Shown: piece after piece, positions 10,882-21,134 of the stretch
How the letters are laid out: each line of letters starts with the position of its first letter
How positions within the stretch are numbered: position 1 is the first letter of the stretch
Origin: Collybiopsis luxurians FD-317 M1
Taxonomy: Eukaryota > Basidiomycota > Agaricomycetes > Agaricales > Omphalotaceae
Assembly: GCA_000827265.1 (NCBI GenBank)
Contig: KN834830.1
Span: forward strand, 12,713 to 76,712
DNA: 64,000 nucleotides
Direction of reading: 5' to 3'
Translations under genes and position numbers: made by a program
The notes under the pieces: generated by a model
Databases searched by the model: none
Told to the model about the DNA's origin: nothing
Seen by the model: the letters and a program-made list of their open reading frames with translations, nothing else

Positions 10882-11283
10882 TGTTGAATAAGTATTCAGT
10901 CATTCAAGTGGGCTCAGGGGATCTGTAATAAATGGCAGAGACTCAGAGCCTGAATGAGATAGTGGAAGTGTCTGTATTACCTGTAATAAATGGCAGAGAC
11001 TATTGTACTGTAAGTAAAGGTAAACATAGGAGAAATGTAGGTACTTGCCTCAGAGCCTGAACAAGATAGTTGAAGCATCTGAGGCAGCAGGGTAAAGGTA
11101 TGAATATATATATACTGCAGGAAGTGAACAGAACAAGTCAGAAAGTACTCGGGTAGCTATATGTGTTTATGTGGTAACATACTTGTGTCCATGTTTGTAT
11201 AGGAATGATATAAAAGGAAACTTAGCTTATGTCATCTAATCTCTAGGATGAATGTCTGTCAGGTGTAAGCATATAATTCAACA
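10882..11283 (-). repeat. Copia 3' LTR
   Basis: 402 bp, the 3' LTR in element orientation. It begins TGTTGAAT and ends ATTCAACA (8-bp terminal inverted repeat). It contains an internal near-duplicate, TGTAATAAATGGCAGAGACT, twice about 60 bp apart. Confidence 0.92.
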
Positions 11284-11293
11284 TTTCCCCTCA
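11284..11293 (-). other. Copia polypurine tract
   Basis: The minus strand reads GAGGGGAAA immediately before the 3' LTR. The pol stop codon TGA (11291-11293) overlaps it. Confidence 0.65.
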
Positions 11294-13066
11294 AACTGGA
11301 CCAAGTACAAATCCTGCAGCAAAGTGTTTGGCCTTAGCACTGGGCAGTGCCTTGGTCAGTGAGTCTGCAATCATTTCCTCCATTGGACAGTATACAAGAA
11401 TAATCTTGCCATCTTCAATAATATACTGGATGAAGTGGTATCTCACATTGATATGTTTGGTACAACCATGGAACTGATGGTCCTTCAAGATAGCAATAGC
11501 GGCCTGGTTGTCAGAGTTAAGAATGGTTGGGTTCTGAATGAGTGTGAAGGTGGGCTCAAAGATTTGAGCAATGAATGAACAGATCCAAAGACCTTCCTTG
11601 GCGGCACTGGTAGCGGTGACATATTCAGATTCAGCAGTGGAGAGAGTGACCAGGGTTTGGGAATGTGATCCCCAACTAACAGCTCCACCATCGATAGTGT
11701 AGACCCAACCGGTAACAGCACGGCGGTCCTCAGCCATATTTCCATTGGCGTCAACCCATCCTGTAGCATCATTGGATTTGAGTCTGTAGATGATACCCCA
11801 ATCATTAGTACCCTTGAGATACTTGATTGTGCACTTTCCTTCATTGAAATGTGCCATTCCAGGATTGGTGAGAAATTGGGATAAGACATGGACAGCAAAA
11901 GCAATGTCAACTCGAGTTCCAATAGAAGCATACATAACCTTCCCAATGAGGGTACAATACAGAATGTCCTGCATAAGAGCAGCTTTGGCAGGAGTCTGTG
12001 GGCATTGCATGATGGATAGACATTTGTGGGTATCAAGAGGAATTGCAGATGGATGAGAGTTCTTGAGCTTGAATAGGCAAATGATACAGTCAATATAGGA
12101 TTTTTGGGAAAGAGAGATGGTATGAGCAGCGCAGTTGCATTTGATTTTGATTCCTAGAATCCAGTGAATTTTGCCCATATCAGTGATAGTGAAAGCTTCC
12201 CAGAGCTTTGTTTTCACTAGTTCAATCAACTCTACAGAAGAGGCAAGAATTGTCAGATCATCAACTGAACAGATGATAATAATGAGCTGGCCATCTTTGT
12301 GTCTATAAAAGACAGCATGATCCACATCACAACATTCCATCTCCAATAGTGCCTTGATTGTAGTGCCAAACTTGATATACCAGTAATGGCCACTTTGATG
12401 TAAACCATAGATAGGACAATTGAGCTTCAAGCATGTAGTGGATGGCATTGGAGACAGAGGGTAGCTGGGAGGATGTTTGATGTAGATTTCTTCATTCTCA
12501 ATGAGATCACCATTGAGGTATGCACCTTTTACATCAACTTGGTAAATTTCAAGATCGAGCCAGGCACCTAAGGCAAGACAAACATGGATAGAGGAGAGGC
12601 AGGCAACAGGAGCATAGGTTTCAAAGAAATCAATCCCTTCAACCTGAGTGAAGCCTTGAGCAATGAGATGTGCCTTATAGCACTCAATGTGGTCCTTGGC
12701 ATTCTTCTTGATACAAAATACCCATTTGGTACCAACTAAATTGGCATGAGCTGGTGTATCAATAATGTCCCAGGTATGGTGCTCTTGCAGGTTTTCTAAT
12801 TCTTCCTCTATGGCCTTAGCCCATTTTGGCCAATCTACAGAGCACCTGGCCTCAGTGAGGTTTGCAGGCTCCAGGCCTTCAGTCTGAGAAATGTCAGCAA
12901 GGAAGGCTTGTTCGGTGGTGGTATCTTCCAGAATGGCTGGTGGAGTAACCATGGGAGTGGTATTCTGGATGCCATATAAAAGGTCTGGGTTATATCTGGA
13001 AGGAAAATGTTGTTCCCTCATACTGCAGTGAGGTGGAGCTGGTGCAGGAGTGGGAGGAATGCTCAT
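11291..13066 (-). pseudogene. Copia reverse transcriptase / RNase H ORF (591 codons, uninterrupted)
   Basis: The longest open frame of the element. It has WDIIDTPAHANLVGTKWVF and VEGIDFFETYAPVA (RT start), YQVDVKGAYLNGDL, the catalytic box CSVDDLTILASS (V-D-D retained), and RNase H pieces STAESEYVTATSAAKE, LNSDNQAAIAI and ADSLTKALP. It lacks its own gag-pol context, so it is treated as part of a dead element although this domain itself looks intact. Confidence 0.75.
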
Positions 13067-13099
13067 GATGTCATGGCTTTTGTCAATTTGGTAATGACA

Positions 13100-14087
13100 T
13101 CATGAGTATCTGGAGTTTTCAATACTTGGTGGTGAAGCAGCTACATTGTGGGTTTCTGGTAGAGCAAGTTCCAGAGCAGATTCCAGGCCAGGCACTGGTG
13201 TGGCTGTGTTGGGATTGGAATTGGAATCCAGTGAGTCATTCCTCTCCCCCTCCATTTCGATACCAATCTCCTCCTCTTCAATGAAACCCTTTATCTTCCC
13301 TTCCTCCCTCCTAAAGATAATAGACCTCTCCACTGTAACAGTCTTTGTATCCTTCCAATAAACTCTGTGCCCCTGGCTGACCTTGTAATGCTCTTCACCA
13401 TTGTTAAACCCTGTCCAATGTCCAATTCAAGCTCAAACAAAAAGTTTGGCCAGATTCTTCTTCAAGACAAAAACTTCGGTACCCCACACTGGAATGTTAG
13501 CCAGATTTGGCTTTCATTTGTATGCAACTTCATATAGTGTCCTTCCACTAAGAGCACTAGTAGAGGTGCAGTTCTTCAACCAAACAGTGTGGTGGATTGC
13601 TTCTGCCCAGAGTGACCTTAGCAGACCACTTTCATGTAGCATGGCATGGACTCATTGAAGGAGTGTAAGATTGAGCTGTTCAGCTATGCCATTTTCTTTG
13701 GGAGTGTTGTGGACAGTGAAGCGGTGGATGGTACCATGATTCATTAGGTGAGTCTTGAATTCTTCATCGACGTATTCTCCACCAACATCAGAGTGGAAAA
13801 TTTGATTATGGCCTTCAGGTGATTATGGACAAGGGATTCATATTGGACATAAGCTTGAAAGACTTCACTCTTGGCACAGAGCAAGAACAGGTGAGTGAGT
13901 TGGGAGTGATCATTGGTGAACATGATGAAGTAATGTTTTCCTCCTTTAGATTCAACGGTTGCCGGTCCCCAAACATCCAAATGAATCTGTTCATCAAATT
14001 CCTTAGCACACTCCCCTTTGCGCACTTTTGGAACTGGTTTGCATGACATCTTAGCAAAGATGCATGTTTCACACTGTGGTGCATCAT
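13100..14087 (-). pseudogene. Copia integrase region, frameshifted
   Basis: The frame at 13744-14049 reads IHLDVWGPATVESKGGKHYF and IMFTNDHSQLTHLF, the integrase catalytic core with the first Asp (LDVWGP). Further integrase and linker pieces appear in other frames down to 13100. No continuous integrase is possible. Confidence 0.65.
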
Positions 14088-14142
14088 TGCTCTCTAAAGC
14101 AACACCATTAACAAAGCCTCCATGGACAAGATTTTCTGCAGC

Positions 14143-15024
14143 TCAGTGGGAGATGTGACCCATACATTGGTGGAGTTCATCCAAGGTGAGCATCTCAACA
14201 GTGGCATCAGCTTCCTTGGTGCTGACAATATGATACAGTCCATTGGATTTGGGTATGGTACCAACAAGTGTGCCATCTTTGTATCTGATCTTGGCCTTCC
14301 CATTGCTAAAGGTGACAGTGTATCCAGCATCATCAAGACATCCAATAGAAATGAGGGTGTTGGCTAACTCGGGAATATAGAGAGTGTTCAGTAGCATGAG
14401 ATTGTTGGACTGGATTGGAATGGAAACCTCTCCACAGTGAGTAGCTTCAAAGAATTTCTTGTTGGCAGTGTTAAATTGCCTCAGAGGATAGCGCTCGATA
14501 CTCTCAAAGAGTGACAGATTGGGGGATATATGTTTTGTACAGCCCAAGTCCAGGATGTGCATAAAGGTACGGCTCTCATTTTCTGGAGTAATGTGATTTG
14601 TCAAATTGAGTAGAGCAAGTTTGTCAGAAGAGATATAGACATCACAGAGATTTCTGTCAGCAGCTACCACACAGGTAGGTTCAAGAGTTCCACAGGCTTT
14701 GTTGTAGATGGACTGATCATACCATACATCAGTTTTGGCATCCCAATGGTATAACTTGAGCATAAGTTCAGCACATGCTTCAGTGCAGTCTAGAGCGGCT
14801 CTTCCAAAGGGATAGCGTGGGCTCCTGTGAGCATAGTATTCACTGTCAGAGTCATCAGAGTCAGAGACAGGTTGGAGGGATGGGGGTTCATCATCATTGG
14901 AAGAATTGGAGACAGGAGCAAGAGGTGGTGGTCTGTCATTATCTTCATTGGCAAGACCAAACAAAGGGGCATTGAGATCGGTGTCAGCAGAAGCGGCACT
15001 ACAAGTCTCAAATAGATTGTCCAT
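14143..15024 (-). pseudogene. Copia protease and GAG-pre-integrase region
   Basis: An acidic linker is followed by HILDLGCTKHIS. Copia proteases normally have D-S/T-G here, so the Leu in place of Ser suggests an inactive protease. Next come LYIPELANTLISIG and LDELHQCMGHIS, the GAG-pre-integrase zinc region. The frame ends at 14143 and integrase continues in another frame. Confidence 0.7.
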
Positions 15025-15209
15025 ATTGGAACCACTAAGATTTGAGTTGGAGTTGGAGCCTCTGGCAAAGTAAGCAAAATCATCCTTGGCTATATTAGCC
15101 TGTCCATCCTTATTCCCTCCCCCTGACTGACTGTTCCTGTTAGAAGTATCCTTCTTCTCCGCTTGTTACAGTTGTAACATTGGTGTCTCTCACCATTGTG
15201 ATTTCCACC

Positions 15210-16151
15210 TCAGCCTTGGCCACAACCACAACCACAGAAGCCATTGCTGGACTGCATACAGGAGTCAGCAGAAAGAGCTACATCAGGGTTCTTTGGCTTT
15301 GAGGTTGTATTGGAGGATTTTGAATTGGGGTTGAGATACTGCCAACGGTCCTTCAGATTATGGATAAGGTCTGGCATTGAGATAGTGATTCCAGCATTAT
15401 GAGCAATCAAGAGGACACTGTCAATATGCTCCTTGTACTCCCGGGGGATAATCTTGAGCATGTGAGAATGCTGTTCAGAGTCAGTAACTTCACTGCCAGC
15501 ATCATGGATCTCCTTGACTAGTTCTTCATCCTCTTCAAGGAATTCAATGAGATTTCCTCCTTTAGTCCAGGTGTGAGCCTCCCATTTCCCTTTCATCTTG
15601 GATATGCCAACTTCGCTCTTTACTTGGAGTTCCTCAATGAGGTTCAGCCAAATATCATAAACACACCCAGCATTCCAGGTGACTTTCCAGAAGCTCTTGT
15701 CAGTGAGGCAGGAGGTCAGGTGGGAATATGCCTGAGCCTCAAGGCAAGTATACCATTCATAGGTGGCAAGGTTGGTGGCATAGTCAATGTCATCTGGTTT
15801 ACAGGGATAAGTCAGGGGAATATAGTTGGGATCAAAGAGGTGAGAGATTCCAGCAGCAGAGACAGCAACTTCCCATCTAGCATGGAAGATAGTAAAGTTC
15901 TTGCCATTGTCATTGACTGTAGGGACAGTGGCAAAGTGATCAACTCTCTGGGTGTAGGTAGACTGAAATGGAGGAGGTACAGCAGGGGTAATGAATGAGC
16001 CTGAGGGTGCAGCCTTAGCAGTAGCGGCTATACAAGCAGCACTAATAGAAGGTTGCACAGGGTGAACAGTTGCAAGATGGATACAGCTGCCCTCATCACT
16101 AGGTACAGGAAATGGTGCACACTGCGAGACAGAATCTTCAACTTGAGACAT
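15210..16151 (-). pseudogene. Copia gag region
   Basis: An ORF of 313 codons starts 60 bases after the PBS. It has the copia gag helical region and ends in a Gly/Cys-rich CGCGQG tail at TGA (15210-15212). The same frame continues GGNHNGERHQCYNC, a zinc-knuckle start, so the TGA interrupts a longer gag. A frameshift then follows before the protease frame. Confidence 0.7.
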
Positions 16152-16197
16152 GGCAAAAGGTTTCTAGAGTGAGACAGCACAGCAACAGTGGGTTTCA

Positions 16198-16210
16198 GGG
16201 CCCAATAACC
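16198..16210 (-). other. Copia primer-binding site, half-tRNA type
   Basis: Directly inside the 5' LTR the minus strand reads GGTTATTGGGCCC. This matches, apart from one extra T, the complement of the anticodon stem-loop of initiator tRNA-Met, the internal priming site known from Drosophila copia. The comparison is from memory. Confidence 0.6.
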
Positions 16211-16612
16211 TGTTGAATAAGTATTCAGTTGTTCAAGTGGGCTCAGGGGATCTGTAATAAATGGCAGAGACTCAGAGCCTGAATGAGATAGTCAAAGTGT
16301 CTGCATTACCTGTAATAAATGGCAGAGACTATTGTACTGTAAGTAAAGGTAAACATAGGAGAAATGTAGGTACTTGCCTCAGAGCCTGAACAAGATAGTC
16401 AAAGCATCTGAGGCAGCAGGGTAAAGGTATGAATATATATATACTGCGGGAAGTGAACAGAACAAGTCAGAAAGTACTTGGGTAGCTATATGTGTTTATG
16501 CAGTAATGTACTTGTGTCCATGTTTGTATAGGAATGATATAAAAGGAAACTTAGCTTATGTCATCTAATCTCTAGGATGAACATCTGTCAGGTGTAAGCA
16601 TATAATTCAACA
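16211..16612 (-). repeat. Copia 5' LTR
   Basis: 402 bp, the 5' LTR in element orientation, next to the primer-binding site. Aligned with the other LTR, most differences are TG against CA pairs (see findings). Confidence 0.92.
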
Positions 16613-16617
16613 TGTTC

Positions 16618-17340
16618 TATTTCTGGAACTCCAGGACTGAAGCAGTTGAAGGTGAGATCAACATTGTTATCATTGGGACTGGAATGCAGAACATTATTTT
16701 AATGCAAGGTAGTTGAGAATTCATAGGAATGTACTGTATCACTGAATACACTGCCCAATTGGGTATCATGGTCAAACCTATGGGTCAGCAACCCTCACCA
16801 GAGCTAGACAAGTCACTCAGATGGGCAAGCTCCATTAATGGTATGTCCTTCAACCACAAGTCTCAATAGTATGATCCACCAGACTGGTATTTCCATTATC
16901 TATCACTCATTTCTGGCTAGGGTCTTGCAAATGGATGCCCTCTCAGCAGTATAGTAAGCTGGAAGGAGCTAAGTCAATAGTGAATCCTCTCATCCATTGT
17001 CAGTGATGCATTTTTGCAGGATGGCGCCTACATTGGGAATGTAGTATTCTACCCAACAACCTATGCTATGGCTAACGCTTTCCATGAAGAGAACATTTTT
17101 ACCAATGTAAGTTCAGTATATGTTTAGATCCATTGAGCGGGGTTGCTGTACTAGACCGCCACTTAACTGAGTCTGCTATTTGGATCTAAAGAGCTGTTTG
17201 CTGCAGAGTCAATGCATTAAGAGACAACAAAATCATATATCACTAATGTTCTTGATGTACATGGGAGTGGCCTGGTAATTGTAATGGAATATGCATCTTT
17301 TGAAGCTCTCAGGACTACTTTAGTTAGTACCTCCACTCTA
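16618..17340. other. Degenerate sequence beyond the copia element
   Basis: Short exon-like stretches, for example 17003-17106 reading FLQDGAYIGNVVFYPTTYA and ending at a GTAAGT donor, and 17260-17350 reading LDVHGSGLVIVMEYASFEAL. No gene could be recognised or assembled; probably decayed retroelement or gene remnants. Confidence 0.3.
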
Positions 17341-17760
17341 AAGGCTTATTATGAGTCCGGAATGAAATAGAGGAGTCATCTTGCAGCAGACTTGTCCATT
17401 TTCCCACAGTTCTCATGTTCTCATTATATTGACTTTTTTCTCCATCTATGGACTTGTCACCCCTCCTGTGACATTTTTTATGTGCATGACCTTCTGGACC
17501 ACCATGTTCTACTTCCTTCCATGTCTGTCTGCGCTTTTTTGCTTTTTCTCTTGGTATTCATGGTAAGATGGTTATAGCGGGGTGAGGGAGCTATGTGCTC
17601 ATTACAGGTGAGTGTCTTGTATCCATTTGTTTAAATCTGGAGTTAATTTCTTTCTTCCTCTTCATTGTATAGGTCATTCGAGTAACTATTCTTTAGAATT
17701 CACTTTGTATTCACCCCACAATAAATGTTCTCTAGTGTAAATTCTCTCATGCCCTGTCAG
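17341..17760 (+). repeat. Dispersed T-rich repeat R1, copy 2
   Basis: 17350-17540 is the counterpart of 8355-8540: the same GGAATGAAAT start, then TTTTCCCACAGTTCTC and a ...TGGACTTGTCACC... block. Its borders are not defined. Confidence 0.5.
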
Positions 17761-18009
17761 CAGTTGCATCACATTAGATTACCTTGTTCATTGGTTGGGA
17801 GTACAGTATACAATGATTGGGACCAGATTTGACCTGATCTGCTGTGTTCATGGTGTCATTGTGTATCTTCTCCAATTGTGTGGTTTTCTCTCTGTACCTT
17901 GCCTACCACTGTGCACTGTCACAACCTGTTCTGTCTCTCCACTTTACCTTCCCATATTATACATGTGCTGAATGACTGACTGACTGACTGACAATTCCCA
18001 CTTTCACAG
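17761..18009. other. Spacer with a GACT microsatellite
   Basis: Contains five tandem CTGA/GACT units at about 17972-17992. Nothing else recognised. Confidence 0.4.
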
Positions 18010-18434
18010 GGAAATTTGATCCTCAGACCTACCCCTGGGGGCTCCTCATTCACCCACTCAACCTCTGCCATTGCATCATCCATTTTGGACCCTACCGCAG
18101 TGGGATCCTCAAGGTCAGGGTATAGGAGGGAGAGGTGGGAAGAGTGGATTAAGAGTGTGCCGAAGGAGTGTTGGGTAGTTTACCAGAGAATGAGGTGAAT
18201 TGACAGATGTGAGTTTTTGATTTTCACTTTTGCTTCCTTGCCCTTCTCTCTTTATTTTCATTTCCTTTCCCTGTCTTTCCTTTCCCTGCCCTTCATTACC
18301 CCATTCCATTGCTCCCCTTTGTACACCTCCACTCCCCTTCTACCCATCCTGCAGAATCATCCACAAACTCATCTCAAAAGAAGAACAATACCTTGCCAAC
18401 CTGGATATCATCAAAACCATGTTCATCCAGTGAG
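18010..18434 (+). pseudogene. RhoGEF (DH domain) gene fragment
   Basis: After a possible acceptor the frame reads SSRSGYRRERWEEWIKSVPK, as in the linker before the DH domain of fungal Rho1 exchange factors of the Rom1/Rom2 type. A one-base loss near 18160 moves the continuation VLGSLPENE to another frame. An intron (about 18194-18354) then joins to IIHKLISKEEQYLANLD, the first DH helix, ending at a GTGAGT donor at 18431. The rest of the gene is absent. Likely a captured or duplicated fragment; the family call is from remembered motifs. Confidence 0.5.
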
Positions 18435-18689
18435 TGTAGGGCCAAGCTATAACAGCACATTTACAGGCAAGGTCACTTGTTTGGTACCATTATTACTCCA
18501 GATGGGAGGGGGCTGGTGGCAATTGGGTTTGCAGAGGGGGTGTGGATTGGGTTTAGGCATGATTTGAGGTGTAGGTGGAATCTTAATTCATGTTTGTTGG
18601 GCTCAGGCTGACATGCTTTTTTTCAGCTATGCATTGTGTCTTGCAGCTCAAAATGGTTACTTCTGAGCATTGTTATTTAACAATTATAT

Positions 18690-18795
18690 AGTTGCATACT
18701 GTATATAGTGTCACCTATATACTTACAAATTTCTGTATATATGTCCGGACTCGTACATGCTATGCGCAAAGCACAATGGCCCATCCCACAAGTTG
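18690..18795 (+). repeat. Dispersed repeat R2, copy 2
   Basis: Counterpart of 10135-10260. It retains CpG in places where copy 1 has TG or CA (for example CGGACTCGTACATG against CAGACTCATACATG), consistent with CpG decay in copy 1. Confidence 0.5.
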
Positions 18796-21134
18796 GTGAA
18801 GAAAGGCAAACCAGGGATTCATACAATGTACCAAGAGAAGTTGTTGATGACAAGCATGTAGTAAGTTTTAAGGAATGCAGTGACTTCACTATAGCATGTT
18901 TGTTTGGGGTACTTAGTCATCCTGCAGCCCTAGCATATCCCATGGATATCAATTTGCAGCATGAAGCAGTGAGAATTTGATATGCATTGGTGTTATTGTA
19001 GAGCTGACTGCAAGCCTGGGAGAGGAAGAGAGCTGGCTCCCAGAGATCAGAGCAGTCAATAAGGGAGGTGTCGAGGCAGCTGTCATTATGGTACCCCAGG
19101 TATGAATACATAAATACAGACAAACAGCGGCATGGATTCTGAAGGTTACAGAATTACGCAAACAGCTGTATTAAAAATATATATTATGTTATTGATGTAA
19201 ATTGCCTGTCCAGGATCAGGCATAATGTTGCAGTCACAAAAACTCCGCATTTCATTCCATTGCATCCACTTGTAATATGCTTATGCCTGTGGTTTCATTG
19301 TGGTTGGAAAATCAAAAGATATTGCAAACATGAAGAGTACAGCTCAGGGGGCTGTGACATAGGCAAATATGTAATGCCTAATCTGATTGCAGGTGTTGTT
19401 TGCTAATTTGAAGCTCTGCCGTGCTCATTCTTATGGCATGTACTGTTAAATTTCCCAGTTTTACTTATACAGCTTATATCTATTTCTGGGTACTGTGGCA
19501 TTTTGAACACTTTGTAAGGGGTGGGACAGTGGGATAAGTCATACAAAATTTATTTTTTGTAAGCACCTGTTGGACACCAGGACATCAAGGAAGGAAGGAA
19601 GTGTATTACACAGCACGGTTCAAGATCTAAATGCCGGATTTCTGAGAAGTATCACAATGCGGCACAAGCATCATCATCCTCAGGGCTCAAGGAATTTACA
19701 AAATTTAACTACCATAAAAGGCTAAGCGCCCACAGGCGCCTAGGAAAAAATTCATAAGACCATTGGACACTGGACAGGGTGGACGTTTTGTTTCATATGT
19801 CGGAGAAATCAAATATGCATTATAATAAGGATTGCATTATGGTCATTATGAAGGGGGAAAAAAGGGCCAATGCTCAATATATGTATCATAAATGTTGGAA
19901 CAGTTTCTTAAGGCCAAGCAGAGATGCCAGTTTTGAAAGAACAAGCTCGTCGCCGTCGCTACTTGCTCGGGAACGTCGGGAGGATGTCGTGTGAATAAAA
20001 TTTGTAATGCACCGGCCCTCGGCATAACGCCTGGTAATGCGTCTCGCAAGCCGTCGTAATGCCGTTATAAAGGCCAATAAGGAGGCAGTCCGGTTACGAT
20101 CAGTTGTAAGGGCCATAATGCCATAAGGCGCCTTTGCATTATGGTCATTACAATGCCTGATGGCCGCTTACGAGGATTTTTTAAAAGTTCCGACATAGGA
20201 TGCGCGGACACAGGACACACGAAGTGCTTAAATGAGACAGTATTTCGAGATTCAGTTACATAGGATCCTTAGTCTGTATCCTCATGTTGCTCAGGCTTTG
20301 CCAAGTTGGGGTCAATATTTTCCGCTTTGATCATCTTCGTGTTTTCTTAATTCCCAATTAGCTTTTGCAGTGTCTATCTCCTTTCTCTATGTTATGTCGC
20401 TATTCTATTATATTGAGTGCACATACAGCTGCTATCACTGCATCTCACTATCCCCATTCTCTCCTCCAATTACTATTTTCGTACTACTGATAGGTCTTCA
20501 TCTAGAAGGAACAGGAATTAGTATCAGCCATTTCGCCGTACTCCGCAATGAAACTGCTTTCAGACATAGTTTGTATATAACTTTATTTTCATGTTCTACA
20601 GCTACTTTTACAGCTTTATATATAGAGTACTTCGGAATTTCAAATTTGTTCTCTGATTCATCCACCTGACTTTTCCCGAAGCATGTGGGATGGTTAGGTG
20701 AGGACGACATATGCATTCGAAGGAGCCGTGAGTGTTAATTATGACCTGCTGACCGCCTTTTTTTTTGGTGCTGTAGATATCGATGACAGCCTGTAAGAAA
20801 GTATATATCAGTGATCAAATATGATCGACTTTCTTGCTGTGCAATCAGTGATATTGGGGATTCATTTTTGTAGCACCAGTTATTCGGAGCTTTCAATGAT
20901 GTTTTGAGTTACATTGGCAATTTTGTGGATCAAGTAATGAAAGACGTTGATCCCCTTTTGTCAATCCCAACGAGTTTTCATCCCAGCTGATTATCAAGCC
21001 CCTTTACGCCTCTTTTGTAGAGTTACGTATGAAGGAAAACCTTGATTGAATTTCGTATTTAAACGCGAATGTCTGTGAGGACTTGAGCACTGTCGTTCCT
21101 TTTTATTTGTATCTCTTGGCACCAGATTCTCACA
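18796..21134. other. Long intergenic region with hairpin repeats
   Basis: No gene supported. 19700-20170 is rich in short CATTATGG/CCATAATG motifs. The 17-mer TTGCATTATGGTCATTA occurs at 19832 and 20134, and a 32-nt near-palindrome centred on AGGCGCCT lies at 20113-20144. This may be a small non-autonomous transposon, but no terminal repeats or target duplication were found. Confidence 0.4.
20113..20144. repeat. 32-nt near-perfect palindrome
   Basis: Arms CCATAATGC and GCATTATGG around a core containing AAGGCGCCTT. It could form a stable hairpin. Confidence 0.6.

Larger units (their letters stand above)
10882..16612 (-). mobile_element. Ty1/copia LTR retrotransposon, structurally complete, coding-dead
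   Basis: A 5731-bp element on the minus strand with two 402-bp LTRs (10882-11283 and 16211-16612) bounded by TGTTGAAT...ATTCAACA. It is flanked by the perfect 5-bp target duplication TGTTC (10877-10881 and 16613-16617). Internal order on the minus strand is PBS, gag, protease, integrase, reverse transcriptase, RNase H, polypurine tract, which is the copia order. The LTRs differ at 15 of 402 positions by my hand count. Gag and pol are split by stops and frameshifts, so it cannot move on its own, though it could be moved in trans. Confidence 0.93.

Noticed and set aside
11485..12093. 202-codon minus-strand ORF
   Set aside because: Shadow frame of the copia reverse transcriptase ORF.
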